Below are positions 15,451 through 23,283 of a DNA stretch of 23,283 nucleotides, one piece after another. Numbering within the stretch: the stretch's first letter is position 1; each line of letters starts with the position of its first letter. Made by a program: the position numbers and the translations under genes. The stretch comes from a virus. Location of the stretch: positions 1 through 23,283 of IMG/VR virus record IMGVR_UViG_3300002242_002765; one strand, written 5' to 3'. The notes beneath the pieces are model-generated. The model ran no database searches, was not told where the DNA came from, and worked only from the letters and a program-made list of their open reading frames with translations.

Positions 15451-15490
15451 AAATAGGCTGCCCGGCATAAATTTGCTGGGCAGTCTATTT
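15451..15490 (+). terminator. Terminator after the 14181 gene
   Basis: A 16-bp GC-rich-core stem pairs 15451-15466 with 15475-15490 (AAATAGGCTGCCCGGC with GCTGGGCAGTCTATTT, two G-T wobbles), with an 8-nt loop ATAAATTT. It closes the tail-shaft unit. Confidence 0.85.
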
Positions 15491-15514
15491 ACTTAAAATT
15501 TTAAAAATTGAAGT

Positions 15515-15531
15515 ACTGAAAAAGTTTCAGT
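15515..15531 (+). other. Short hairpin followed by T-rich tract
   Basis: ACTGAAA (15515-15521) pairs exactly with TTTCAGT (15525-15531) across a 3-nt loop, followed by TATTTAATTTT. It is a weak secondary terminator or leader structure between the terminator at 15451-15490 and the gene at 15584. A TTTTTAAACAATAAAGG stretch at 15559 before the ATG distantly resembles the recurrent intergenic motif. Confidence 0.3.
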
Positions 15532-15583
15532 TATTTAATTTTAACCACGAACCAAGAATTTTTAAACAATAAAGGAATTCAAC

Positions 15584-16402
15584 ATGTTTATAGGTTTTCA
15601 AAGCGTTCCAAAATTTCCTGAATATGAAGTAATTTGCCCCCAATCTAAGGAATCTTTCACCCTCAAATCATTAACAGTTGCAGATGAAGAGAAATTAAAA
15701 GGAAGTATTTTTTCTTCTACAAAAATTATGGATCATTTGAATAGATGTATTTATAATGCAATTGTTTCTGCGCCTGACAAAATTAAAAATTACGATGATT
15801 TTCTTGAAAATGTCACTGTGACAGATAGAGTCGCATTGCTTTATGGATTATATTATATTTCATATGGAGACATGCGAGCATATTCAGTAACTTGCTCAAA
15901 TTGTGATAATAAATATGATGTAAAAATTAAAGCGTCAGATACATTCCATATGAATTTATATCCTGGCGATGATGACTTAACAAAAAAAATTGTAAAAGTT
16001 CCCTTAGAAATTGTAAATACTGTCACAGCTTATATTAAAGAACCCACATTGAAAGATGAATATGAAATTGCTAAAAAATTCGGGCCATCTATGACAGATG
16101 AAAATACAAATATTTTTAATGATTCTATGATTATTGCTAAATTTGTAGAAAATATAGCTGCGACTGGAAATGATGAAAGTGCGAACCAAAAAGTGGAATA
16201 TGTTGAGCGCACAGACATTATCGAAGCATTTTCATCATTGCCTCCAAAAGATAGAAGAATTATCATGGAAGCATACAAAGAAAATTTTGAAAAATATTGT
16301 GTGGAATTGAAGATGGGTGTTGAATGTCCTAAATGTGGACATTCAGAAATTGTTAATATTGATTTAGTGACACAATTTTTTCGAGAAATATGGACAGGTT
16401 AG
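15584..16402 (+). CDS. Baseplate hub assembly-type protein (T4 gp26/gp51-like), zinc-ribbon
   Basis: A 272-residue protein. The N-terminal half (YEVICPQSKESFTLKSLTVADEEKL) matches the pattern of T4-type baseplate hub proteins ('...g.....rpltv.eEk.l'). C104-x2-C107 and C248-x2-C251 are two Cys pairs that probably form one zinc ribbon around the domain; ECPKCGHSEIVNIDLVTQFF is the typical closing strand and helix start. It ends at a TAG at 16400, just after this helix begins, which looks premature. A second frame opens at 16371 and continues the helical sequence, so a frameshifted longer product is likely. It stands first in the baseplate gene cluster before gp25 and J. The hub/assembly role is inferred from pattern and position. 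Confidence 0.65.
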   Translation: MFIGFQSVPKFPEYEVICPQSKESFTLKSLTVADEEKLKGSIFSSTKIMDHLNRCIYNAIVSAPDKIKNYDDFLENVTVTDRVALLYGLYYISYGDMRAYSVTCSNCDNKYDVKIKASDTFHMNLYPGDDDLTKKIVKVPLEIVNTVTAYIKEPTLKDEYEIAKKFGPSMTDENTNIFNDSMIIAKFVENIAATGNDESANQKVEYVERTDIIEAFSSLPPKDRRIIMEAYKENFEKYCVELKMGVECPKCGHSEIVNIDLVTQFFREIWTG

Positions 16403-16592
16403 CGTAATCTCCGCCTTTAAAAAAAATTTAGAGGAAAGTATTTTTTATTGCATGGAGATATTAAAACAACCTTATAGTGATATAATGAATATGCCTGTCC
16501 AACGATTTTATAACCTTTTAAAATGGAAACAAAAGCTTGATGAACAAAATAATGCGGCTTTAGAAAATATAGTTGAAGGACTTTTTAAATAA
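16371..16592 (+). CDS. Small overlapping ORF, likely +1/-2 frameshift extension of the hub protein
   Basis: This frame is open for 73 codons after a TGA at 16368 and overlaps the end of the previous gene. Its only ATG near the start is at 16452, giving 46 residues (MEILKQPYSDIMNMPVQRFY..., VEGLFK). The 23 codons upstream of that ATG already look coding (FKKNLEESIFYC) and lack ATG, GTG or TTG. The helical E-x3-I-Y/F...PYSDIMNMPVQRFYNLLKWK pattern is the 'bottom half' of phage baseplate/tail assembly chaperone-type proteins that end 'y..i..mp...r......l'. A slip from TTT to TTC at 16379-16382 (six Ts before CGA) would fuse the frames into 335 residues. Its TAA overlaps the next ATG (TAATG at 16590-16594), coupling gp25 translation. 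Independent start at 16452 is the alternative; GAGGAAAG is 13 nt before it. Confidence 0.75.
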   Translation, partial: HNFFEKYGQVSVISAFKKNLEESIFYCMEILKQPYSDIMNMPVQRFYNLLKWKQKLDEQNNAALENIVEGLFK

Positions 16593-17023
16593 TGGCAAAT
16601 ATATTGAATAGGTTTGCTCGAAGGGACATAATTCAACCAAATACTATTGTTGATTATGTCCCTTTTATTTCATCTTATGGAGACTTCAAAAAAATAGAGG
16701 GAATAGATGTTGTAATTAATTCATGGATTGATATTTTATTCACTCCAAAGGGAACTGTTGATCATGACCCCGAAATGGGTGTCGGGCTAAATCAATTTAT
16801 ATGGGAGCCCATGGATGCAGAAACATTAGATTATTTAAAAAGTGAATTAACTTATGTGTTAAAATTTTTTGATAATAGAGGAACTATCTCTGATATAAAA
16901 TTTAGTAAAACCCAAAGTGGAAAAGGGTTGAATGTTGACATAAAAGTCAAATTTGAAGACACTTATAAAAGCATGACTTTTGTGTTGAGTGAAGAATATA
17001 TGAATCTTTTCCGAGGCATATAA
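16592..17023 (+). CDS. Baseplate wedge protein (T4 gp25-like)
   Basis: A 143-residue protein (T4 gp25 is 132). Residues 44-75 carry the family core: SWIDILFTPKGT (T51-P-K-G-T55), DPEMG (59-63) and FIWEP (69-73), corresponding to the 'lltpkGerv..PefG.gl...lfep' signature of gp25/GpW-fold wedge proteins. The rest is an alternating strand and helix, ending DIKVKFEDTYKSMTFVL. gp25 binds the J/gp6 protein in the wedge, and that gene lies two genes downstream. The ATG overlaps the previous stop, so its translation is probably coupled to the small ORF. Confidence 0.93.
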   Translation: MANILNRFARRDIIQPNTIVDYVPFISSYGDFKKIEGIDVVINSWIDILFTPKGTVDHDPEMGVGLNQFIWEPMDAETLDYLKSELTYVLKFFDNRGTISDIKFSKTQSGKGLNVDIKVKFEDTYKSMTFVLSEEYMNLFRGI

Positions 17024-17038
17024 TTTAAAGGGTTAAAA

Positions 17039-17686
17039 ATGCAAAATTATAAACGATTATATTTTTATATTGAAGAATATAATAGATTAGTTTATGATAT
17101 ATATTCAAAAGATTCCATTGCGGTTTTAGTCACATATTTCAATATAAATAAAGATGAATCAATTATTGAAGACGAAAAATTGCTCGATGGATTTTATGAA
17201 AGAATTGGAAATCATTCTGGATTAAGATTTAATAAATATCTTTTATTGCCGGTTTATTTTTCAAATGAAATAAACACATCTTTTAATGGAAGTGAAGATG
17301 GTTTGATTAAAGAAGGAGAAGGAGAAATAACAATCCCTTCTTCTTATGGAATTCAACCTTATTTTGGAGATATCGTAAAATTTGAACAGAATTTTCTTAT
17401 GCCAGAAGAACATGATAAATATCCATTATATGTTGTCACCGGCATTGAAAAATCAGCAAATACAGATGTGACATTTTTTAAATTAAGACTCAGACCTTTC
17501 CAATCTTTCTCAATAGATGATATCCAAAACCAAACAGTTCATGATTATGTTTTTATAGATTATATTAAATCAATATTATCTATTGACGATGCTATTTTTT
17601 CTACATTGATGATGAGAAAAAAAGAATATATAAGTGACAAATTAAAAGAATTTTTTGATAATAATTCTGGATTAATTTTCTTATAA
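17039..17686 (+). CDS. Putative baseplate protein (between gp25 and J)
   Basis: A 215-residue protein preceded by TTTAAAGGGTTAAAA. The N-terminal 75 residues have VTYFNINKDESIIEDEKLLDGFYERIG and LLPVYF, and the middle has a Gly-rich strand region IPSSYGIQPYFGDIVKF (99-115) followed by YVVTGIEKSANTDVTFFKLRLRPFQ, consistent with a beta-barrel. The C-terminal 50 residues are helical. I cannot name the family. Placement between gp25 and the J-type gene suggests a wedge-associated baseplate component. Confidence 0.65.
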   Translation: MQNYKRLYFYIEEYNRLVYDIYSKDSIAVLVTYFNINKDESIIEDEKLLDGFYERIGNHSGLRFNKYLLLPVYFSNEINTSFNGSEDGLIKEGEGEITIPSSYGIQPYFGDIVKFEQNFLMPEEHDKYPLYVVTGIEKSANTDVTFFKLRLRPFQSFSIDDIQNQTVHDYVFIDYIKSILSIDDAIFSTLMMRKKEYISDKLKEFFDNNSGLIFL

Positions 17687-17697
17687 GGAAATAAAAA

Positions 17698-20259
17698 TTG
17701 GCCAACGTTGAAAATACAATATCTCTTTCAAGGGAAGATATAAAAAATTTAATTTTAAGTCAAATGCAGACTTATCTCGATCTCAAAGAAGTTGATTTAA
17801 CAAAAACTTCATTTTTGAGTTTCGTGATAGAGACAATGACAACTCTATCTAATAATTTATTATTTTATAGTGCGTCATTATGGAAAGAATATTTTTTAAC
17901 AAGATGCCAATTGCCAGAATCTATTTATGAAGGCGCAGCCTCATTAGGATATAATAAAAAGTATGGGTCTCCGGCTTCTGTAGATGCATTAATTAAAATG
18001 ACAGCGAATTTTCAGCAAGGCACAAAAACATTTGAATTCCCAAAATATTCACAGTTTGAAGCAAATGATATTATTTTCCAGACATATTATCATACACTGG
18101 TGACAGTCGTGACGGATCCTCAAAACGATCCACAGGTAACAGTGGTTTTAACTGATTTTGATAATATCGTAGCTCCAAATACTATTGGACCTTTTTCGGT
18201 TCCAGTATATATTGGGAGAGATAATAACAATAATGATATATTTTCATTTTTACTTCCATTAAAACAATTTACAATAAAAGAAGAAACATTTACAATGGAT
18301 GAAGATGAAAATATATATATGTTCAAAGAATTTTTTGTAGATATTGAAAAAGATTATTTTTCAACCAATGTTAGTGTTATCGAAGATGGGACCGAAACCC
18401 AATGGCAATATTATAATAGTTTATATTTAATTCCGCCTGAAGAAAAGGCATACACGACTGTGGACAGAGAAGATGGAATTAAATTCTTATTTGGAAATTC
18501 ATTAATGGGAAAGCGCCCAAAAAATGGTGATATTATTAAAATAGGAATTTATGAAACAAAAGGTTCTCAAGGAAATATTATTCCGGGTTCTTTATTAAAA
18601 GGACCGAAACTTTATTTGACAAGCACAGAAATTCCAGTGTCATATTCTGTGACAAATCCGGCACCTGGGTTTGGAGGAACAGATTCTGAAACATTGGAAG
18701 AAATTAGAACCAATGCGATAACTAATTTAACGGCTCTTTCAAGATTGGTTTCAGAAAATGATTATAAAAATATAAATGCCATAATTCCTAATTTTCCATT
18801 ATCTCCTGATTATATTCCTATTTTGAAAAGAGCAGATACACAAGGAAATGAAATATCAATCTATTCACCAATATTTCTTAACACTTCAGATACAGAAGAT
18901 AGTTCAATTCCATTTTCTACGAATTCCATTTGGTATCAAAAAATGAATGTTCAAGAAAATATATTTACAATTTCCAGGGAAACACCGCTTACCAATGAAG
19001 ACGAAAAAGATTCAAATGGTTATAATATTGAATATATTTCTCCTTTTGACATTGAAGCCAATAAAACAAGAAAATCTGCGACTTATTTTTATTATATTAA
19101 AAAAATAGAGCTTGCGCCTCGAATATTATTACAAAATAATTCTGAGGATGATATAACTAAGAATGTAAGTTGTCAAATCGTGAGTATTGAGGATGATGGA
19201 AATGATCATATAAAATATACGATTACCACTTCTGTATCAGGAACATTTAGTAATCTTGAAGTAAACCTTGAAATAGAAGGAGATTTAACTGCATATACTT
19301 CACAGGTAAATGGAAGTGATGATATAATTATTTCAGTCCCAAAAAGTGAATTTAAAGAAGGTGAATTGAAACATGAACTTACATTTAAAGAAAATGCGGG
19401 ATCAAGTAATGAAATAACATGGCTTAAAGAAGATTTTTATGCCACGATAAAAAAGGATTTAAAATTTTTAATGAAATCAAATGTTACTGTGGAAAATAAT
19501 GACACAGTAACTATTTATGATATTCCATGTGTTTTAAAAGAAAAATGGGATAATTTAGATGATTCGCAAAAAGTTTTATTTGAATCTTTAATTCTCCAAA
19601 AAATTGTTTCGTTAGATTTAACAGGACATAGAATGATATCTGATTTCATTAATATAAAATTTACAAAAACTTCTGGAAAATTAACAAATATTTTTTTAAA
19701 TAAAAAAAATAAGTTGGATTCAATAAACGGACTAAGAGAAGGAATCCCATCTCCTATAAATGACGGAGAAAGATATATTTTAACAGATTACGGAGAACAT
19801 CAAAATGATATCGTGACATATTTAGGGTCTGGTTCTTATGATTATTATACGCCGCTTATTGACGATTGTGTCTATAATTTAGAAGACGGAGAAATATATT
19901 TTTATACTGAAGAAGGTTGGATTGTTCCTGATATATCAATTCCTTTTGAAATCGAAGTTGATGTGGTTAAAGATCCTTCCTATATTGGCACAACAATTGC
20001 ATTGAAAGAATCTATCAAAGACGCTATTTATGATGGATTGAAAGATCGATTTGGAAATGATGCAAATATTTACAGGTCACAGATTACAGATATTGTTCAA
20101 AATGTGGATGGAGTCAGTCATTGTTCAGTTGTGAAACCAGAGGTGAATTTATTTTTTGACTTTAAATTAGAAGAACTCGACCAAGAAGAACTTTTAAAAT
20201 ATACACCGACTTATATTTATACGATAAAAGAAAATATAAAAATTAATTTAAAACAATAA
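17698..20259 (+). CDS. Baseplate J / T4 gp6-like wedge protein with inserted DUF2793-like module
   Basis: An 853-residue protein starting at TTG, 8 nt after AAGGA. The N-terminal helices and the segment DGIKFLFGNSLMGKRPKNGD plus YETKGSQGNIIPGSL (about 258-300) match the baseplate J/gp6 core ('gv.i.FGDG..G..P..G..i.v.Y..t.G..GNi'). Further conserved parts include PGFGGTDSETLEEIRTNA and LVSENDYKNI around 320-360. Residues about 672-746 hold a module (DGERYILTDYGEH, a closing TEEGW) closely like residues 35-112 of the fibre protein at 1454-2137. The last segment returns to J-like helices and strands (ITDIVQNVDGVSHCSVV). It is longer than T4 gp6 (660) because of middle and C-terminal insertions. 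It forms the wedge ring with gp25. Confidence 0.9.
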   Translation: MANVENTISLSREDIKNLILSQMQTYLDLKEVDLTKTSFLSFVIETMTTLSNNLLFYSASLWKEYFLTRCQLPESIYEGAASLGYNKKYGSPASVDALIKMTANFQQGTKTFEFPKYSQFEANDIIFQTYYHTLVTVVTDPQNDPQVTVVLTDFDNIVAPNTIGPFSVPVYIGRDNNNNDIFSFLLPLKQFTIKEETFTMDEDENIYMFKEFFVDIEKDYFSTNVSVIEDGTETQWQYYNSLYLIPPEEKAYTTVDREDGIKFLFGNSLMGKRPKNGDIIKIGIYETKGSQGNIIPGSLLKGPKLYLTSTEIPVSYSVTNPAPGFGGTDSETLEEIRTNAITNLTALSRLVSENDYKNINAIIPNFPLSPDYIPILKRADTQGNEISIYSPIFLNTSDTEDSSIPFSTNSIWYQKMNVQENIFTISRETPLTNEDEKDSNGYNIEYISPFDIEANKTRKSATYFYYIKKIELAPRILLQNNSEDDITKNVSCQIVSIEDDGNDHIKYTITTSVSGTFSNLEVNLEIEGDLTAYTSQVNGSDDIIISVPKSEFKEGELKHELTFKENAGSSNEITWLKEDFYATIKKDLKFLMKSNVTVENNDTVTIYDIPCVLKEKWDNLDDSQKVLFESLILQKIVSLDLTGHRMISDFINIKFTKTSGKLTNIFLNKKNKLDSINGLREGIPSPINDGERYILTDYGEHQNDIVTYLGSGSYDYYTPLIDDCVYNLEDGEIYFYTEEGWIVPDISIPFEIEVDVVKDPSYIGTTIALKESIKDAIYDGLKDRFGNDANIYRSQITDIVQNVDGVSHCSVVKPEVNLFFDFKLEELDQEELLKYTPTYIYTIKENIKINLKQ

Positions 20260-20282
20260 AGACTCATAAAAAGGTTTAGATT

Positions 20283-21377
20283 TTGAAAAATTGGGATAAT
20301 TTTATTGTTAACATTAACGAAAGAAAACTCATATCCTTTATTGACAAGACTGTCGGAATTTGGGTCAATGAATTAACAAAACCATGTTCTAAACCAAATA
20401 TAAAAGTAAAATTATTAGAATTATTACATATCTTAAATATTTCAGAAGCCGATTTAAGAAAGAAAACAAGGGAGGTATATAAAAATACAGTTGCCAAAAC
20501 TTGGGCCTTACAGAATGAACCATTTACGAATCTTTTAATTTATTTAATGTCATATTTTATGAAAAAGAGGAATAAAATATATAATAAAATAATGTATTTT
20601 TATATTTTTAGATTTTACATTAATTTGTTCAATAAACATTTGAAATATTGCAATGATGATGTATTTAAATATACATTGAATTCGATATCAAGTTCTCATT
20701 TATTTAGACGTGAAAAAACAATTCCTATGGCATTAATGTTTTTGGCCGATACTTTATTGAAAAAATATAAAAATGACATTCAAAAATTAGATATCAATAA
20801 AATCATCCCTTTCATTACAGAATCAAGACATCGTGTTGCCCAAAGCGTAAGAAGTTTTGCGAATGCATATTATATAAATTATGAAAAAGGAAACACCTTG
20901 AAAAACCCCAAAGAAACAGATGAAGAAGGGAAATCTTTAGAATCAAGAGAAGCGGCAGGTGTTAAAGGAAGAGTATTCATTGATAAAACGTTTGAAAAAA
21001 TATGTGTTTATAAAGAACAGAACTCAGAAAATATTGAAATGGCAACTAAAATATCGAAAATTAAACTTGCTGATAGAGATTTGATTTTAAAAAAATTTTA
21101 TAGCAAGAATAATTGTGATCATGTCAGGGATATCATTTCAATTTATATCAATAAAATTAAAAAATTATCTGTCGTATGCACCGGAAGATTTTTCACAGAG
21201 ATTGGAAAATATTTAAATAATGATAAAATTGGCGTGATGGCAAAAACTGAAAAAATAGCTATAAATATATTCACGCTGAAAAAATGGAATAACATGAATA
21301 AAAATAAAAAAACTGCCATAAAATTATTTATTATATTATATATTCTTTTATATTTAAGAAAAGAGCTAGGTTGTTGA
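20283..21377 (+). CDS. Hypothetical baseplate-cluster protein
   Basis: A 364-residue protein starting with TTG, 8 nt after AAAAAGG. I do not recognise the family. It is mostly helical and very Lys-rich (KLDINKIIPFITESRHRVAQSVRSF, then a Glu/Lys-rich stretch and a Lys-rich C-terminus). The segment around residues 340-357 (KLFIILYILLYL) is hydrophobic and may be a membrane or buried helix. It is the last gene of the + strand cluster, ending 9 nt before the convergent minus-strand gene, with no strong terminator between. It is probably co-transcribed with the J gene. Confidence 0.65.
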   Translation: MKNWDNFIVNINERKLISFIDKTVGIWVNELTKPCSKPNIKVKLLELLHILNISEADLRKKTREVYKNTVAKTWALQNEPFTNLLIYLMSYFMKKRNKIYNKIMYFYIFRFYINLFNKHLKYCNDDVFKYTLNSISSSHLFRREKTIPMALMFLADTLLKKYKNDIQKLDINKIIPFITESRHRVAQSVRSFANAYYINYEKGNTLKNPKETDEEGKSLESREAAGVKGRVFIDKTFEKICVYKEQNSENIEMATKISKIKLADRDLILKKFYSKNNCDHVRDIISIYINKIKKLSVVCTGRFFTEIGKYLNNDKIGVMAKTEKIAINIFTLKKWNNMNKNKKTAIKLFIILYILLYLRKELGC

Positions 21378-21386
21378 ATTAAAATA

Positions 21387-22577
21387 TTACGGTATATTTG
21401 GTTGACTTCCTTTTAAATTATCATATGTATTTTTTGTCTCATCTGCTACACGGGACGTCGGATTTGCATTATTTGTATCTATCGGTTGAGGATAACTGTT
21501 TGTTTCAATAATATCAGTATAATATCTATCCAGATAAAATTCTTTACTACCTTCCATTGCTTCTAAATAATTTTTTAAAGTCGGTCTTTCTTCATTTAAT
21601 TCTTCGTCCACTGTAGTTATCATAGAATTATATAAATCTGAAAAGTCCACCCTGATATCTACCATTCCAAGCCTTTGGTTAAATGCAATCTGATGTTGCT
21701 CTCCGCCTTTGATAACAGTGACATTTGTAATCACACCTGCTCTTAAATCAAATATGCCTGGAGAGTGTATTCTATTAAAAAAAGGCCAACGATAAGTTTC
21801 TGAGCCCCTATTTTTTATCGGCAATGCCAAAATTAAAATAGAAGCAATTGGACCTATAATATATTTTTTAGTGGTCTCTATATCGGATGGGTCTGGGTTA
21901 AACAATCTTATCGTTACCGAATAAGAAGGCTCAAAATTACAACCACTCCAAATTTTTGGAAAATCTAATCTTCCACCTGCCAATAATTTATTCGCTTCGC
22001 TAAAAAATGTATTTACAAAACCAAGACCGCCTTTTTCAGCCAAACTCGATAAACCCCCAATAATTTTTCCTAAACCAGTACCAGCCACATCCATTACATC
22101 GCCTGTCCACTCTAACAATTTGTATTCATTATTCTTAAGTTTTTCAGATACCTTTTTATATAACTCAGTCGCCTCTGTCGCACCAAAAGTTTGAGATAAT
22201 TCTGCTCCCACTCTTGATGTTCCTCTCGCTAGTGTATTTAAAAAACTTTCTGAATATTCGTTGGTAAAGTTATCTGTTGGAAAACTATCCGCTATATATG
22301 CACATTTTAAACCAGTAGTATTTTTTCTAATATCAAAAGTATATCCATATTTTCCCAAAATTTCTAAATATGATGGGATGGGTGGTTTTTGATTAGGATC
22401 AGGATGGGCATCTCTAAAAACCTTAAAATATGGTTTTAACCTAAAAGCCATTCCGCTTTGGTCTGGAATTCTGGGTTCGAATTGTATAATAGGGAGAGTT
22501 TTAGCCCCATCATTTTTAAAATTATTATCTTCTGGTGGCAACCCTATAATTTCTGGTAAGACTATTTTAGATCCCAT
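21387..22577 (-). CDS. Putative tail/baseplate structural protein (minus strand)
   Basis: A 396-residue protein read right to left. AGGGGAG lies upstream of its ATG and overlaps the stop region of the preceding minus-strand gene, so the two are co-transcribed. The middle has a Gly-rich hydrophobic stretch (AGTGLGKIIGGLSSLAEKGGLG) and later IGPIASILILALPI. The C-terminal half (SVTIRLFNPDPSDIETTKKY, RAGVITNVTVIKGGEQHQIAFNQ, MVDIRVDFSDLYNSM) is strand-rich and resembles baseplate or tube-end proteins of large phages, which have a similar 'F.L.Nt......y' start and 'A.i.f..' end. I cannot name the family. No signal peptide. Confidence 0.6.
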   Translation of the reverse strand: MGSKIVLPEIIGLPPEDNNFKNDGAKTLPIIQFEPRIPDQSGMAFRLKPYFKVFRDAHPDPNQKPPIPSYLEILGKYGYTFDIRKNTTGLKCAYIADSFPTDNFTNEYSESFLNTLARGTSRVGAELSQTFGATEATELYKKVSEKLKNNEYKLLEWTGDVMDVAGTGLGKIIGGLSSLAEKGGLGFVNTFFSEANKLLAGGRLDFPKIWSGCNFEPSYSVTIRLFNPDPSDIETTKKYIIGPIASILILALPIKNRGSETYRWPFFNRIHSPGIFDLRAGVITNVTVIKGGEQHQIAFNQRLGMVDIRVDFSDLYNSMITTVDEELNEERPTLKNYLEAMEGSKEFYLDRYYTDIIETNSYPQPIDTNNANPTSRVADETKNTYDNLKGSQPNIP

Positions 22578-22592
22578 TGTTATAACTCCCCT

Positions 22593-23283
22593 TTAGTCAA
22601 TGCTTTTTGTCAACATGTGGTTAAATTCCGGGTCTGCGACATGAGCCCCGCCGGAATTATTATTATTAATATTGCTAATGCTTTTATTTATAGTGCTCAA
22701 ATTATTGACAATATTTTTATGAATAATAGCATTTGTTTCTGCTATAAATTTTTGTAATTTTTCCGTATTCGTTGACAATTCTTTCAAATATTGTTCTGTT
22801 TTTTCCATTTTCTTTTTTTCGATTTCATTTTTATGATTTAGTATTTCCTTAGCATTAGCCTTAGCCATTTCTAAATTGTGTAATAATTTTTCTGTTATTT
22901 CTCCATTTTTTTCAATTATTTTTGAAATTTCTATAGGGTATATAAAAGTTTTTTTATATATATTTTTGCCTATTTCTTTTGTTTCTCTAATAATTTTATC
23001 GCCATGAATTATTTTTCCAATAACATTTTTGCCTTTTTCAATTGAACTCCAAATATGTTTTATTCCATCCCCAATATAATCAATTGAACTCCAAATATGT
23101 TTTATTCCATCCCCAATATAATCTATTAAACCCTTATTACGTCTATTAATAGTTTTTTCAATATATTTTTTATCAACCGTTGGACCAATAATATTTTTGC
23201 TTTTTTCAATTGCGTTGCTAATATATTTTTCACTTTTCTTTATTGCGTTACCAATATATTTTTTATTTCTATCAACTGTTGAG
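22593..23283 (-). CDS. Repeat-containing helical protein, 3' part (runs off window)
   Basis: On the minus strand this frame is open from the window edge to a stop at 22593, giving 229 visible residues; the start lies outside. A 91-residue start at 22868 is also possible, but coding character continues upstream. The visible N-terminal part repeats amphipathic helices such as KKYIGNAIKKSEKYISNAIEK and twice IDYIGDGIKHIWSS, encoded by an exact 42-bp tandem repeat. Downstream is a Lys/Glu-rich coiled-coil-like stretch (KNEIEKKKMEKTEQYLKELSTN) and an Asn/Ser-rich linker before the end. Periodic aromatic and Ile residues in long helices are usual in tape measure proteins, so this could be the C-terminus of one, but that is a guess. 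It precedes the structural gene at 22577 on the same strand. Confidence 0.65.
   Translation of the reverse strand, partial: STVDRNKKYIGNAIKKSEKYISNAIEKSKNIIGPTVDKKYIEKTINRRNKGLIDYIGDGIKHIWSSIDYIGDGIKHIWSSIEKGKNVIGKIIHGDKIIRETKEIGKNIYKKTFIYPIEISKIIEKNGEITEKLLHNLEMAKANAKEILNHKNEIEKKKMEKTEQYLKELSTNTEKLQKFIAETNAIIHKNIVNNLSTINKSISNINNNNSGGAHVADPEFNHMLTKSID
23038..23121 (-). repeat. Exact 42-bp tandem duplication inside the truncated minus-strand gene
   Basis: Two identical 42-bp copies (23038-23079 and 23080-23121) encode two copies of the 14-residue helix IDYIGDGIKHIWSS. The period is a multiple of three so the frame is kept. The absence of any difference between copies points to a recent event. 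Confidence 0.95.

Noticed and set aside
21377-21405. AAATAT-TACGGT-ATATTT as a bidirectional terminator between convergent genes
   Set aside because: Only six A-T pairs, too weak to support a call, and it overlaps the end of the minus-strand gene.
1-23283. Reassigned stop codon (TAG or TGA recoding) as found in some large phages
   Set aside because: TAA ends most genes, TAG ends the 15584 frame and TGA ends the 20283 frame at plausible places, and core genes are uninterrupted by in-frame TAG or TGA.

Overview
The window is a very AT-rich segment of a large tailed bacteriophage with a contractile tail (a myovirus). The clearest markers are a tail sheath protein, a T4 gp19-like tail tube protein, a T4 gp25-like baseplate wedge protein, a baseplate J/T4 gp6-like wedge protein, a P2 gpI-like tail protein and a T4-type lysozyme. 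Genes are tightly packed and nearly all on the + strand until about 21.38 kb, where two minus-strand genes converge on them. TAA, TAG and TGA all act as stops, so the genetic code looks standard. No integrase, tRNA, rRNA, CRISPR array or insertion sequence was seen. A lipoprotein with the topology of a unimolecular spanin suggests a Gram-negative, low-GC host; this is an inference.

Layout. (1) 1-5.1 kb, adhesion/fibre region: a 5'-truncated radical SAM enzyme, two proteins ending in the same fibre-tip-like beta domain, two paralogous DUF4376-like fibre-accessory proteins flanking an unknown Cys-containing protein, and a small unknown. (2) 5.1-6.5 kb, lysis cassette: a phospholipase A2-like protein, a GH24 lysozyme and a holin-like membrane protein, closed by a strong terminator. 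(3) 6.6-10.6 kb: an unknown protein, a gpI-like baseplate/tail protein, the spanin-like lipoprotein, a tiny ORF and a fibre/collar-like protein. (4) 10.6-15.5 kb, tail shaft: tail sheath behind a triplicated leader, a perfect 38-bp palindrome, a HAD-family phosphatase, tail tube, and a membrane-anchored Cys-rich protein, closed by a second terminator. (5) 15.6-21.4 kb, baseplate: a zinc-ribbon baseplate hub-type protein with a small overlapping ORF that looks like a frameshift extension, gp25, an unknown baseplate protein, a large J/gp6 protein and a conserved-looking unknown. (6) 21.4-23.28 kb, minus strand: a putative tail/baseplate protein and the 3' part of a repeat-rich helical protein running off the window.

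Most interesting points: a likely programmed +1 (or -2) frameshift at 16371-16402; a threefold tandem leader before the sheath gene that repeats a TTTTAACAAA-type intergenic motif found before other genes; a radical SAM enzyme coupled to a receptor-binding-type protein; a unimolecular spanin candidate; a phospholipase A2-like protein in the lysis cassette; and a DUF2793-like module shared by a fibre protein and the baseplate J protein. All functional calls come from reading the sequence and remembered family patterns; no database search was run.
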